This document shows, piece by piece, positions 1 to 8,631 of a stretch of 33,081 nucleotides of DNA. Position 1 is the first letter of the stretch. The number at the start of each line of letters is the position of its first letter. Source of the stretch: Acidimicrobiaceae bacterium (GTDB lineage: Bacteria > Actinomycetota > Acidimicrobiia > Acidimicrobiales > RAAP-2); the NCBI GenBank assembly GCA_027315315.1, contig DAHUYG010000067.1:1-33081 (forward strand). Direction: 5' to 3'. Under the pieces are notes generated by a model that was not told the origin of the DNA, searched no databases, and saw only the letters and a list, made by a program, of their open reading frames with translations. A program made the translations under genes and the position numbers.

Positions 1-232
1 CGAGCTTGCGGCCCCGTCGCTGGCCGAACTTCACGGTGCCGTCCCGGAGGGCGAACAGCGTGTCGTCGCCGCCGCGGCCGACGCCCGCGCCGGGGTGGAA
101 CCTCGTCCCCCGCTGTCGCACGATGATCGAGCCGGCCGTGATGAGCGTGCCGTCGAAGACCTTGACGCCGAGGCGCTGTGCCTTCGAGTCCCGCCCGTTT
201 CGGGTCGATCCGCCACCCTTGGTCTTGGACAT
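1..232 (-). CDS. rpmA: 50S ribosomal protein L27 (C-terminus cut by window edge)
   Basis: Ribosomal protein L27 of the large subunit, which lies near the peptidyl-transferase centre. The visible 77 residues begin [20 protein letters not shown], the classic L27 N-terminus, followed by GVKVFDG and the [16 protein letters not shown] block. The protein has no cleavable N-terminal extension of the Firmicute type. The ATG is preceded by AGGAG four bases away, and that Shine-Dalgarno overlaps the stop of rplU, so the two genes are almost certainly co-translated. Only the last few residues fall outside the window. Confidence 0.97.
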   Translation of the reverse strand, partial: MSKTKGGGSTRNGRDSKAQRLGVKVFDGTLITAGSIIVRQRGTRFHPGAGVGRGGDDTLFALRDGTVKFGQRRGRKL

Positions 233-239
233 GTCGCTC

Positions 240-599
240 CTAGTCCTCGGCCGCCGTCGCCTCGGACGTGGCCCGCCGCTTCTGGCCCGCCGCCCCCGAG
301 ATGGCCACGATCTCGATCGTGCTCAGGCGCTGGCGGTGGCCCCACCGGCGCCGCTGGTTGCTCTTCGACTTGTAGGTGCCGGCGCGGATCTTGGGTCCGA
401 GCTGCTCGCCCACGACGCGGCCCACGACGCTCGCCCCGGCAAGCTCGGCCGGCGTGGCCAGCACCGAGTCCCCGTCGACCACGAGGAGCGGCTGGAGGTC
501 GACCTCGCCGCCCACCGGCGCGTCGAGCAGCTCGACGGCCAGGCGCTGGCCCTCACTCACTCGCTCCTGCTTGCCTCCGGTGCGGATGACGGCGTACAT
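240..599 (-). CDS. rplU: 50S ribosomal protein L21
   Basis: Ribosomal protein L21, a 23S rRNA-binding large-subunit protein. The 119 residues start [14 protein letters not shown] and contain the L21 signature [18 protein letters not shown] short Ala/Arg-rich tail follows the core, as is common in high-GC actinomycetes. It lies seven bases upstream of rpmA. In many relatives RNase E/G sits directly upstream; here a plus-strand gene separates them, so L21 probably has its own promoter. Confidence 0.97.
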   Translation of the reverse strand: MYAVIRTGGKQERVSEGQRLAVELLDAPVGGEVDLQPLLVVDGDSVLATPAELAGASVVGRVVGEQLGPKIRAGTYKSKSNQRRRWGHRQRLSTIEIVAISGAAGQKRRATSEATAAED

Positions 600-608
600 G
601 AACTGGCG

Positions 609-614
609 ATCTTA
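609..614 (-). promoter_or_regulatory. candidate -10 element for rplU-rpmA
   Basis: On the minus strand TAAGAT lies nine bases before the rplU ATG. It is an actinobacterial TAnnnT -10 and would give a very short leader. I see no convincing -35. It is proposed mainly because rplU has been separated from rne by an oppositely oriented gene and needs a promoter in this 83-bp gap. Confidence 0.35.
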
Positions 615-682
615 CCCGCCCGCCCACACCCCCGGTTCCCGACAGCGGGCAGGCTTGACCCATCGAGGCGAGGGAGGCCGCA

Positions 683-1504
683 GTGGAGCACGTCTTGTGG
701 ATCGGCGGGCCGCCGCGTGCGGGGAAGAGCACCGTCGCCGCCGGGCTCGCCCGACGCCACGGCCTGCGCCTCTACCGTGCCGATGCGATGACCTGGGTCC
801 ACCTGGACCGGGCGATCGCGGCCGGCGTCCCCGCAGCGATCGAGTGGGAGGCGATGACCCCGAGCGAACGCTGGGAGCGCTCGACCCCCGAGCAGATGCT
901 CGAACGCTCCTTCCTCGCCGAGCGCGGCCAGATGGTGATCGAGGACCTGGCCGCCCTGCCCACGGACCCCCTGGTCGTGGCTGAGGGGGTGGCGCTGCCG
1001 CCATCCGCGGTCCGCTCGGGCCTCGCCCCACGCGACGTGGCGTTGTGGATGGTGCCGACGGCGGACTTCCAGGACCGGCGACTGGAGGAGACCGAAGCGA
1101 ACCCCGCCCGGCGGCGCCTGGCCCGCCTCTTGCGCGAGGTCATCGGCCGGCAGGCCGCCGAATGCGGGGCGCCGACCCTCGTCATCGACGGCACCCGGGG
1201 ACCCGACGCGACCCTCGCCCTCCTCGAGGAGCGCTTCGCCGGGGCGCTCGGCCGGGGGCCGCGCGCCGAAACCACCGGGGCCCGGGCGGCGCTCGCCCGG
1301 GAGGTCAACCTCGCGACGGTCGACCAGGGCCGCGGCTACTGGGCCCGCCCGTGGGCCGACGGCGACCCCGAGGCCGCCCACTCGACGTTCTGGTGCGAGT
1401 GCGGCGGATGGGACTGCACGAGCGAGCTGCGGCGGAGCATCGCCGAGGCCGCCGCCGGGCCGCTGCTGGCGCCCGGGCACCGGGACCCGGGCGGGCGGAC
1501 CTAG
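683..1504 (+). CDS. P-loop NTPase, kinase-like protein with C-terminal Cys motif
   Basis: A 273-residue protein with a Walker A loop at residues 8-16 (GGPPRAGKS) right at the N-terminus, as in small-molecule or nucleoside kinases and shikimate-kinase-like proteins. A possible base or phosphate-handling region follows (RLYRADAMTWVHLDRA). The GTG start is set by the AGGGAGG-like site just upstream. The last third carries an FWCECGGWDC cluster, resembling the CEC-x5-C patch seen in various actinobacterial proteins of unknown function. The substrate is unknown. The gene is oriented against the surrounding ribosomal/RNase operon, and its TAG stop overlaps the TAG stop of rne by four bases (CTAG). 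Confidence 0.8.
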   Translation: MEHVLWIGGPPRAGKSTVAAGLARRHGLRLYRADAMTWVHLDRAIAAGVPAAIEWEAMTPSERWERSTPEQMLERSFLAERGQMVIEDLAALPTDPLVVAEGVALPPSAVRSGLAPRDVALWMVPTADFQDRRLEETEANPARRRLARLLREVIGRQAAECGAPTLVIDGTRGPDATLALLEERFAGALGRGPRAETTGARAALAREVNLATVDQGRGYWARPWADGDPEAAHSTFWCECGGWDCTSELRRSIAEAAAGPLLAPGHRDPGGRT

Positions 1505-3084
1505 AGCGCTGCGGCGTCGAGGACGATCCCCCGCCCGTTGCAGATCTCACAGACGTGGGAGAGCGACTCGATCAGGCCCTCGGAGATCCGCTTGCGGGTC
1601 ATCTCGACCAGGCCGAGCTCGGAGATGTCCCCGACCTGGGTGCGGGTCTTGTCCCGGGCCAGTGCGTTGCGCAGGGCGGCTGCGACCTTGTCCCGGTTCT
1701 CCCGGATCTCCATGTCGATGAAGTCGATGACGATGATCCCGCCGATGTCGCGCAGCCGCAGCTGACGAGCCACCTCCTCGGCCGCCTCGAGGTTGTTGCG
1801 ATACACGGTCTCTTCGAGGTTGGTCTTGCCGACGTTCTTGCCCGTGTTCACGTCGATCACGGTCAACGCCTCGGTGCGCTCGATGATGAGCGAGCCACCA
1901 GATGGCAGCCACACCTTGCGATCGAGGGCCTTGTGGAGCTGTTCGTGCACGTGGTAGCGCTCGAAGAGGGGCAGGGGCTCGACACCGGTGTCGTAGAACT
2001 CCACGCGCTCGGCGAGCTCGGGACTGACGGACGCGACGTAGCTGCGGACCTGCTCGTAGAGCTCGAGATTGTCGATGGTGACCGAGCGGTACTCGTTGTT
2101 GAGCTCCTCGCGCAGCAGCCGGACCGCCAAGTCGGGCTCCCCGTACAAGAGGCGCGGCTGATCGGAGCGGGCCGCCTCGACCTCGATGGCCCTCCACTGC
2201 GCGAGCAGACTCGTCACATCGCGCGAGAGCTCCTCTGCGCTCGCTCCCTCCGCCGCGGTGCGCACGATGAGCCCGTGCCCGGCCGGCTTGACGTCGTCGA
2301 TGATCCGGCGCAGCCGCCGACGCTCGTTGTCCCCCAAGCGCTTGGAGATCCCGAAGGTGTCGCTGTTGGGGACGAGCACGGCGAAGCGACCGGGCAGCGA
2401 CACCTCCTGGGTGAGCCGCGCCCCCTTGGCCCCGATCGGGTTCTTCGTGACCTGGCAGAGGATCGTCTGGCCCGGTCGCAGGACGTCCTCGATGCGGGGC
2501 TGCTCCTTGGAGCCTCCCTCGACGTCGTCACGGTCGTAACGGACGTCGCCCCGGTACAAGACGGCGTTCTTCGGGATCCCGATGTCGATGAATGCCGCCT
2601 CCATGCCGGGCAGCACGTTCTGGACGCGGCCCCAGTAGATGTTGCCGTCGATCTGGGTGGTCTCGTCGGAACCCCGAGCGACGTAGTGCTCGACGAGCGA
2701 ACGGCCCTCGAGCATGGCGATCTGCGTGGCCCCGGGCTGGACGTGCACGCACATCGAGTAGCGACCGACCGAGCGACCCCGCGACGAGTGCCCGCCGCGC
2801 CGGCGCGTCCGGGACCGCTTCGTCCCGCCCTCGTCGGGCCCCTCGGAGATGCTCGACTCGTCGGCGGCGACCGGCGTGACCTGCCCTTCGGCGGTGGCGC
2901 CACCGACGACCGGCCTGAGCACCGGACGTGGCGGAGGCGCCGGGCGTGTGTCGCCGATGCGAGGGCGCCCCGGCGCCTCGGTCGCATCAGCCCCAGGGGC
3001 GGCCCCGTTGTGCGCTGGCGTCCCCTGCGGGGTGGCATCGCCGGGCATCTCTGTCTCGGGGATGCCGGAAATCGACTCGGTCAT
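1501..3084 (-). CDS. rne: ribonuclease E/G family endoribonuclease, short form
   Basis: Endoribonuclease of rRNA maturation and mRNA decay, 527 residues. Residues 1-100 are a low-complexity Pro/Ala/Gly and Arg-rich segment. The S1 RNA-binding domain follows (GNIYWGRVQNVLPGMEAAFIDIG). The catalytic domain has the metal-binding aspartates in TVIDVNTGKN and IIVIDFIDME. The C-terminus ends shortly after CEICNGRG, the Zn-link CxxC used for dimer contact. The long C-terminal scaffold of E. coli RNase E and the longer mycobacterial form are missing, so this is an RNase G-like size with an N-terminal disordered arm. ATG is supported by AGGAGGGG eight bases upstream. Confidence 0.93.
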   Translation of the reverse strand: MTESISGIPETEMPGDATPQGTPAHNGAAPGADATEAPGRPRIGDTRPAPPPRPVLRPVVGGATAEGQVTPVAADESSISEGPDEGGTKRSRTRRRGGHSSRGRSVGRYSMCVHVQPGATQIAMLEGRSLVEHYVARGSDETTQIDGNIYWGRVQNVLPGMEAAFIDIGIPKNAVLYRGDVRYDRDDVEGGSKEQPRIEDVLRPGQTILCQVTKNPIGAKGARLTQEVSLPGRFAVLVPNSDTFGISKRLGDNERRRLRRIIDDVKPAGHGLIVRTAAEGASAEELSRDVTSLLAQWRAIEVEAARSDQPRLLYGEPDLAVRLLREELNNEYRSVTIDNLELYEQVRSYVASVSPELAERVEFYDTGVEPLPLFERYHVHEQLHKALDRKVWLPSGGSLIIERTEALTVIDVNTGKNVGKTNLEETVYRNNLEAAEEVARQLRLRDIGGIIVIDFIDMEIRENRDKVAAALRNALARDKTRTQVGDISELGLVEMTRKRISEGLIESLSHVCEICNGRGIVLDAAAL

Positions 3085-3108
3085 GAGGGAAACCCCTCCT
3101 CGAAATGT

Positions 3109-3858
3109 TCATGACGCACGCTCGACGGCGTGCGGAGCCGTGACGGCAGCGACGTGCCCGCCCACCGGGAGCGGTTCTCGTCGTGTGCCGTCATGCTCGA
3201 TCCACTGTTGCGTCCTGCGGGCTCGGGCCAGCACCACGTCGGTGCCGAGCGCCTCGACCAGCTCCCGGGGCCGTACGCCCCGCGGTCGGGTGGCCGTCTC
3301 CGCCCGCAGCCAGCATGACGGGCTGCGTGCGGGGTCGGCACCCCGGGCCGGATCGATCAGGCCGAGCGATCGCACTGATGGGCGGAGGTCGTCATCGAAG
3401 GTTCGACCCTTGCGTTCACGCCGCACCGAAACGCTCGGAGCGTCGAGCAGTCGCCCGACCCTCGTCGCCAAATCGGATGCCGTCACGCCGAGCACCTCCA
3501 ACTCCCAAGAGCACGATGTTACTTCTTGCTGCAACGAGCCGGCCGCATCGGGGAGGACACCGACGGCGCTGACCTCCAGGCCCTCTGGCAGGAGTGCCCC
3601 GAGCGATCCGGCGAATTCAGCCAGGTCAGAGGGGGGAACGGCGCTCAGCGTGGCGTCGAGGTACTCGGCCAGCGATTCGGCCCCGGTGGGCAGGGCCAGG
3701 CCGAAGGCGAGGAGGGGACGGGGGTTGAACCCCTGGGAGAGGGCGATTTCCAGCCCGCTGCGGCGCAGCGCCCGCTCCCACATCCGGGCGACGTCCCGCT
3801 GGCTCGTGAAGCGGATCTTGCCCAACTTGGTGAAGCGGAACCGCAGTCGCTCGGCCAC
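3109..3858 (-). CDS. DUF2344 / TIGR03936 radical-SAM-partner protein
   Basis: A 249-residue protein opening with RLRFRFTKLGKIRFTSQRD and SQGFNPRPLLAFGLALPTGAES, the DUF2344 hallmark. The family accompanies, or is fused to, TIGR03960 radical SAM proteins and often lies next to RNase E/G. No specific reaction has been settled for it, as far as I know. It begins at a GTG two bases after the stop of the upstream radical SAM gene, which argues for translational coupling and a joint task. It may act in RNA or ribosome modification, given the position beside rne and rplU, but that is only context. Confidence 0.9.
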   Translation of the reverse strand: MAERLRFRFTKLGKIRFTSQRDVARMWERALRRSGLEIALSQGFNPRPLLAFGLALPTGAESLAEYLDATLSAVPPSDLAEFAGSLGALLPEGLEVSAVGVLPDAAGSLQQEVTSCSWELEVLGVTASDLATRVGRLLDAPSVSVRRERKGRTFDDDLRPSVRSLGLIDPARGADPARSPSCWLRAETATRPRGVRPRELVEALGTDVVLARARRTQQWIEHDGTRREPLPVGGHVAAVTAPHAVERAS

Positions 3859-3860
3859 CC

Positions 3861-5807
3861 TCAGCGGGCCCCCGACGTGGTGACCAGGTGGACGGGCACC
3901 CGATCCCCCACGCTCAGGTCCTGGCCGGTGCCCTGGCTCCCCCCGGCCGGCGGGGTCGTGGACGCCACGACGTGCTCCAGGCCGGCGTCAGTGCAGGCGC
4001 CGCAGTCATAACACGGCGTCCAGCGGCAGTCCTCCACCGACACCTGCGCGAGTGCGTCCTGCCAGTCGTTCCAGAGGAAGTCCTTGTGCAGGCCGGCCGA
4101 GAGATGCTCCCAGGGGAGGATCTCGTCTTCGGCCCGCTCCCGGTGGGCCAGCTCCTCGAGCGAGAGCCCCTCGGCCGCCAGGGCCTCCTCCCACCGGCCG
4201 AGCTCGAAGCACTCGGACCACTCCTGAAAGGTCCCCCCGGCGCGCCAGACTCGCTCGATCACCGCTCCCATCCGCCGGTCCCCGCGCGACGCCAGACCCT
4301 CGGCGACCGAGGCCGCGGGGTCGTGCCAGCGCAGCGAGACCCCTCGCACGCCCCGGCACGCGTCCTTCAAGAGGTTGATCTTTCGCCGGAGTTCGGGGGC
4401 GGTGTCCTGCGCGAACCACTGGAAGGGCGTGTGGGGCTTCGGGACGAATCCCCCGACCGACGCGACCACGGTCGGCGACCGGTGATGGCGGCGCCCCACC
4501 TCCACGCAGCGGCGCGCCAGCTCGGCGATCCCGAGCACGTCCTCGTCGCGCTCGGTCGGCAGGCCGATCAAAAAGTACAGCTTCACCCGGCGCCAGCCGT
4601 TCGAGAAGGCGGCGTCGACGGCGCCGTAGAGGTCCTCCTCGGTGATCAGCTTGTTGATCACCGAGCGCATGCGCCAGGTGCCGCCCTCGGGGGCAAAGGT
4701 GAGCCCGGTGCGCCGGGCGTGGGCGATCTGGGTCGCCGTGGCGACGGTGAAGGCGTCGACCCGGAGGCTCGGCAGGCTCACCGACACCTGCCGGTCGCCG
4801 CACTCACCTCCGACCACGGCCCCGACGGTCTCCTCGATCGAGGAGAAGTCCGCCGTGGAGAGGGAGGTGAGGGCCACCTCGTCGTAGCCGGTCCGCTCGA
4901 GGCCCGAGCGGATCATCGAACGGACCTGGGCCGCCGGCCGTTCCCGAACCGGGCGGGTGATCATCCCCGCCTGGCAGAAGCGGCATCCGCGGGTGCACCC
5001 GCGGAACACCTCGACGTTGAGCCGGTCGTGGACGACCTCGGTCAGCGGCACGAGCTGTCGCTTGGGGTAGGGCCACTCGGCGAGATCGCCGATGGTGCGC
5101 TTGACGACGAGCTCGGGGGCCGCCGGGCTCCGGGGCCTGACCGAGGCGATCCTCGCCCCGTCGTAGGCGACCTCGTAGAGGCTCGGGACATAGACGCCCT
5201 CGAGCGCCGCGAGCCCCTCGAGCAGCGCCGGCCGTGACCGTCCCGGCCCCTCGGCGAGCCAGTCGCGCACGACCTCGTTGATCTCCCCCACCGCCTCCTC
5301 TCCGTCGCCGAGCACGAAGGCGTCAATGAAGTCGGCGAGCGGTTCGGGGTTGAACGCGCAGTGGCCGCCGGCCAAGATGAGCGGATCGTCGGCCGAGCGC
5401 TCGTCGGCCCGCACCGCGAGGCCCGCCAGGTCGATCAGGTTGAGCACGTTGGTGTAGACGAGCTCCGCCGAGAGGTTGAACGCCAGGATGTCGAACTCCC
5501 TGGCCGGCAGGTGGTTCTCGACCGAGAACAAGGGCACGCCGGCCGAGCGCATCGCCTCTTCCATGTCCACCCAGGGGGCATACGAGCGCTCGGCGAGGGC
5601 GTCGTGCCGCTCGTTCAAGAGCTCGCAAAGGATCTGCAGGCCTTGGTTCGGCAACCCGATCTCGTAGGTGTCCGGGTAGACGAGGAGCCACCCGACCTTG
5701 CCGGGCACGTGGACGGGCACGGTCGCGCCCTGTTCACCACCGATGTAGCGGGCGGGCTTGGAGACGCCATCGAGCAGGGGTTCGATGCTCGGCCAGAGCG
5801 TTGCCAC
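3861..5807 (-). CDS. TIGR03960-type radical SAM protein with B12-binding-like N-terminus
   Basis: A 648-residue radical SAM protein. The N-terminal ~220 residues form the cobalamin-binding-like Rossmann domain (GWLLVYPDTYEIGLPNQGLQ ... AGGHCAFNPEPLADF). The radical SAM core follows, with the [4Fe-4S] ligands in FRGCTRGCRFCQAGM (C-x3-C-x2-C) and the SAM-binding glycines downstream. The C-terminus has a further Cys cluster (CRWTPCYDCGACTD) that could hold another cluster or zinc. GTG start. It pairs with the DUF2344 protein just downstream; the two are fused in some bacteria. The substrate is unknown. Confidence 0.93.
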   Translation of the reverse strand: MATLWPSIEPLLDGVSKPARYIGGEQGATVPVHVPGKVGWLLVYPDTYEIGLPNQGLQILCELLNERHDALAERSYAPWVDMEEAMRSAGVPLFSVENHLPAREFDILAFNLSAELVYTNVLNLIDLAGLAVRADERSADDPLILAGGHCAFNPEPLADFIDAFVLGDGEEAVGEINEVVRDWLAEGPGRSRPALLEGLAALEGVYVPSLYEVAYDGARIASVRPRSPAAPELVVKRTIGDLAEWPYPKRQLVPLTEVVHDRLNVEVFRGCTRGCRFCQAGMITRPVRERPAAQVRSMIRSGLERTGYDEVALTSLSTADFSSIEETVGAVVGGECGDRQVSVSLPSLRVDAFTVATATQIAHARRTGLTFAPEGGTWRMRSVINKLITEEDLYGAVDAAFSNGWRRVKLYFLIGLPTERDEDVLGIAELARRCVEVGRRHHRSPTVVASVGGFVPKPHTPFQWFAQDTAPELRRKINLLKDACRGVRGVSLRWHDPAASVAEGLASRGDRRMGAVIERVWRAGGTFQEWSECFELGRWEEALAAEGLSLEELAHRERAEDEILPWEHLSAGLHKDFLWNDWQDALAQVSVEDCRWTPCYDCGACTDAGLEHVVASTTPPAGGSQGTGQDLSVGDRVPVHLVTTSGAR

Positions 5808-5851
5808 GAAGTGTGGAGTCTACGCCGGGCCGGGCGGCGCTCCGGACCGGC

Positions 5852-7966
5852 TCAGCCCTGGGTGGGCGCTGTGGTCGTGGTGGTGGTGGTCGTGGTGGTC
5901 GGGGGCGGGGTCCCAGCGGCCGGGTTGGCGGGCTTGGGCGTCTCAGAGGGTGGGTGCGTCGCGCTCGGAAGCACCACGCCCCCCACCGGGTTGGTCACCA
6001 GGTAGTTGAAGATGTTCATGACCGCCGGCGCCGCGGCCTGGGCCCCGTACCCGGCGTGCTGGACGACGGCCACGACGACGTACTGGGGATTCGGGATCGG
6101 GCCGAACCCGACGAACCAGGCGTTTGGCTCTTCCATGCCCGAGCTGCACGAGCCCGAGCAGACGTCGGCCGTACCGGTCTTGCCGGCGATCCGGAACTGG
6201 CCGAGGCTGAAGTGGGCGTACTGCGAGAAGGTGGTCGCAGCGGTGCCGCTCGTCACCACGCCCTCGAAGCCCTGCAGCATCTGCTGGTAGTCGTAGGCGG
6301 GGATCGAGACGTGGCCGGTCACCTGCGGTGCGATGGCCCTCACCACCTTGTCGTTGGCCGGGTTGACCAGTGCGGCGCCGACCTCGGGCTTGTACTTCGT
6401 GCCGCCGTTGGCGAACGTCGCGTAGGCGTCGGCCAGGCCGATCGGGGTGACCAAGGTGGCGCCCTGACCGAAGGCCATCTCGATGTTGTCACCGGCGTAC
6501 CAGGTCGTGTGGGGGAACGCCGCCGGAGCCTCCTTGTGAAGGAGCAGACGCTCGGGCTGGCTGTCGACCCGGCCCTGCGCCTCGCCGGGAAGGTCGATGC
6601 CGGTGACCTGGTCGAGCCCGTACTGGTCGGCGACGTCCTGGATCGGCGTCGGGCCGTACTTCGCCTGCTGGTTGTAGAACATGTCGCCCAGGTCGTAGAA
6701 GTAGTAGTCGTCGGAGATCGCGAGGGCCTTCTGCAGGTCCACGTAACCCGCACCCACCGCCTCAGCGTCGTGGAAGGTGCACCCGGCGGCGGCCCCGGCC
6801 GAGTTGTTGCAGCCAGCAGCCGTGAAGAGCCCCGTGTCGTCGATGTAGGTGGTCGGCGAGATCAGGCCGTCCTTCAAGGCGGCCGTCGCGGTCACGAGCT
6901 TGAACGTCGACCCCGGTGTGTAGAGGCCCTGGATCGCATAGTTCTGCAACGGGCACCCCGCGTTGACCGACTGGCACCCGCCGAAGAGCGCGTTGTAGTT
7001 GGCCTGTGAGATGCCGCCGACCCAGTCGTTCAGGTTGTAGGTGGGGAACGACGCCATGGCGAGGATGGCGCCGGTGTTCACGTCCATGACGAGCGCGGCC
7101 CCGCTGTCGGCCGCCGGATAGTTGCCGGTCGTGGGGTCCACGGTGTGCTGGTCACCGCTGATGTCCTGCGCGAGCGCCTGCTGGACCGCCTGCTGGAGAC
7201 CGGTGTCGATGTTGGTAACGAGGAGGTCGCCCGCCTGGGGTGCCGTTTTGTGCAGCGTGCCGACCACCTGGTTCTGCGCGTCGACCGAGAGTTGGTCGGT
7301 GCCCGACACCCCCCGCAGGTACTGCTCGTACTGCTGCTCGATCCCAGTCTGCCCGTACTGGCTGGTGGGCAGGTACCCCGCGCTCGGGTGCGCCTTCAGC
7401 TCGGCGGCCGTGATCGCGCCGACGTACCCGAGCACCTGGGCCGCCGTGCAACCACACGAGCCCCCTTGGGGATAGGTCCGCACCGTCGTCTGCTGGACGC
7501 TCACGCCCGGGAACTCGGACTGATGCTCCTCGAGATACTGGATCGTGGCGATCGGCGCCCCGACGAGGAGGGGCACCGGCTGGTACACCGAGTACTGCGA
7601 ATCGGTCAACGCCTGGTTCACCTGCTTGGGCGTCTCCCCGACGAGCGCCGCCACCTTCGAGATGATGCCCGGGTCGTTGAGCGCGGCGTTGCGCGAGAGC
7701 ACGATCTCCTGCTGGACCTGGTTGCCGACCAGGATGGTGCCGTTGCGATCGAGGATCTGACCGCGTGGGGCCGGAACCGCGACCGTCCGGATCTGGTTCT
7801 GGTTCACGGCGGCCGTCGCGCTCTTCTGGCCGATCACCTGCAGGTCCCAGAGGCGCAGCACCATCGTGGCGAACAGCGCCAGGAAGATCACGCCGATCAC
7901 AGCGATCCGGATGTTGGGGCGCGACGGCAGCTCCTGGGGGTTCTGCACGAGCGCGCCGACATTCAT
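5852..7966 (-). CDS. mrdA: penicillin-binding protein 2 (peptidoglycan transpeptidase, elongasome)
   Basis: Class B transpeptidase that cross-links lateral-wall peptidoglycan with the MreBCD machinery. From the chosen ATG it has 704 residues: one N-terminal membrane helix (IRIAVIGVIFLALFATMVL), the pedestal domain (PRGQILDRNG), then the transpeptidase. The active-site Ser353 lies in STFK, SDD takes the SxN position, and KTG is at residues 596-598. The tail is Thr-rich (about ten Thr in a row, then APTQG). The ATG at 7966 has GAGG six bases before it. An alternative TTG at 8092 overlaps the mreD stop (TTGA) and would add 42 very Arg-rich residues, giving 746. No rodA follows, although rodA usually accompanies this gene. 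Confidence 0.95.
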   Translation of the reverse strand: MNVGALVQNPQELPSRPNIRIAVIGVIFLALFATMVLRLWDLQVIGQKSATAAVNQNQIRTVAVPAPRGQILDRNGTILVGNQVQQEIVLSRNAALNDPGIISKVAALVGETPKQVNQALTDSQYSVYQPVPLLVGAPIATIQYLEEHQSEFPGVSVQQTTVRTYPQGGSCGCTAAQVLGYVGAITAAELKAHPSAGYLPTSQYGQTGIEQQYEQYLRGVSGTDQLSVDAQNQVVGTLHKTAPQAGDLLVTNIDTGLQQAVQQALAQDISGDQHTVDPTTGNYPAADSGAALVMDVNTGAILAMASFPTYNLNDWVGGISQANYNALFGGCQSVNAGCPLQNYAIQGLYTPGSTFKLVTATAALKDGLISPTTYIDDTGLFTAAGCNNSAGAAAGCTFHDAEAVGAGYVDLQKALAISDDYYFYDLGDMFYNQQAKYGPTPIQDVADQYGLDQVTGIDLPGEAQGRVDSQPERLLLHKEAPAAFPHTTWYAGDNIEMAFGQGATLVTPIGLADAYATFANGGTKYKPEVGAALVNPANDKVVRAIAPQVTGHVSIPAYDYQQMLQGFEGVVTSGTAATTFSQYAHFSLGQFRIAGKTGTADVCSGSCSSGMEEPNAWFVGFGPIPNPQYVVVAVVQHAGYGAQAAAPAVMNIFNYLVTNPVGGVVLPSATHPPSETPKPANPAAGTPPPTTTTTTTTTTAPTQG

Positions 7967-8088
7967 GCCGCGCCTCGGCCGCATCCTCGGTTGGCGGCGC
8001 GGCCTTCGGCGTGCCTGCACCAACGCCCGTTGGGCCGGCCGGAGGAAGCGCCGCCGGCCGCCGTTCGAATGGAAGATCGGGCGACGAG

Positions 8089-8631
8089 TCAAGGACGGTC
8101 CCCGGTCACGAGCGAGCCCCGCCACGCCGAGCCGGAGGCCTCGGTGGGGAACGCCCACCTGCACAGCCGGGCAAGGGCGTAGGAGAGCAGGCCGTTCACG
8201 ACGGAAACGACGCCGACCACCGCGCCGATGCGCACCGTCAGCGTGTCGGGTTGGCCGAGGACCGATCCGAGCACTGCGAACATGATGACCCCGATCACGC
8301 TCCCGATGACCGCGACCCCCGGCACAAAGAGCGGATTGGTGCGGTCCACCCCCGCCTCCACCAGCCGGCCCGCCGCTGCCCCGAGGGCGATCCCGACCAG
8401 GGCGCTCAATCCGAGGGGGGTGGGCAGGAACAGGTCGAGGGCCAGGCCCGATGCGAACCCCATGAGCGCTCCCCGCTCGGTCCCGCCGACCAGGCCAGCA
8501 GCGATCGCCAGGCCGACGATCAGATTCGGGTGGGCCCCGCCGATTTGGAGGTCCAAGACGACGGTGAGCTGGAGGACCAGCACGAGGAGCACGACGAGCA
8601 GCGCACGGGGGACCTCCCGGGCGGTGATCAC
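8089..8631 (-). CDS. mreD: rod shape-determining protein MreD
   Basis: Integral membrane component of the elongasome, 180 residues, almost entirely hydrophobic, with about six membrane helices. Examples are LLVVLLVLVLQLTVVL, PNLIVGLAIAAGLVGG and a GSVIGVIMFAVLGSVL segment. The internal LDLFLPTPLGLSALVG stretch is typical of MreD. Its GTG overlaps the mreC stop by four bases (GTGA), so translation is coupled. Sequence conservation is weak in this family; the call rests on hydropathy, that motif and the position between mreC and mrdA. Confidence 0.93.
   Translation of the reverse strand: MITAREVPRALLVVLLVLVLQLTVVLDLQIGGAHPNLIVGLAIAAGLVGGTERGALMGFASGLALDLFLPTPLGLSALVGIALGAAAGRLVEAGVDRTNPLFVPGVAVIGSVIGVIMFAVLGSVLGQPDTLTVRIGAVVGVVSVVNGLLSYALARLCRWAFPTEASGSAWRGSLVTGDRP

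Noticed and set aside
1045-3114. 689-codon plus-strand open frame opposite rne
   Set aside because: Shadow of rne and the kinase gene; no domain and Arg/Asp/Val-biased composition.
5870-5905. GTG/GTC-rich tract as a CRISPR or intergenic microsatellite
   Set aside because: It is the in-frame coding sequence for the Thr-rich PBP2 tail, with no spacers.
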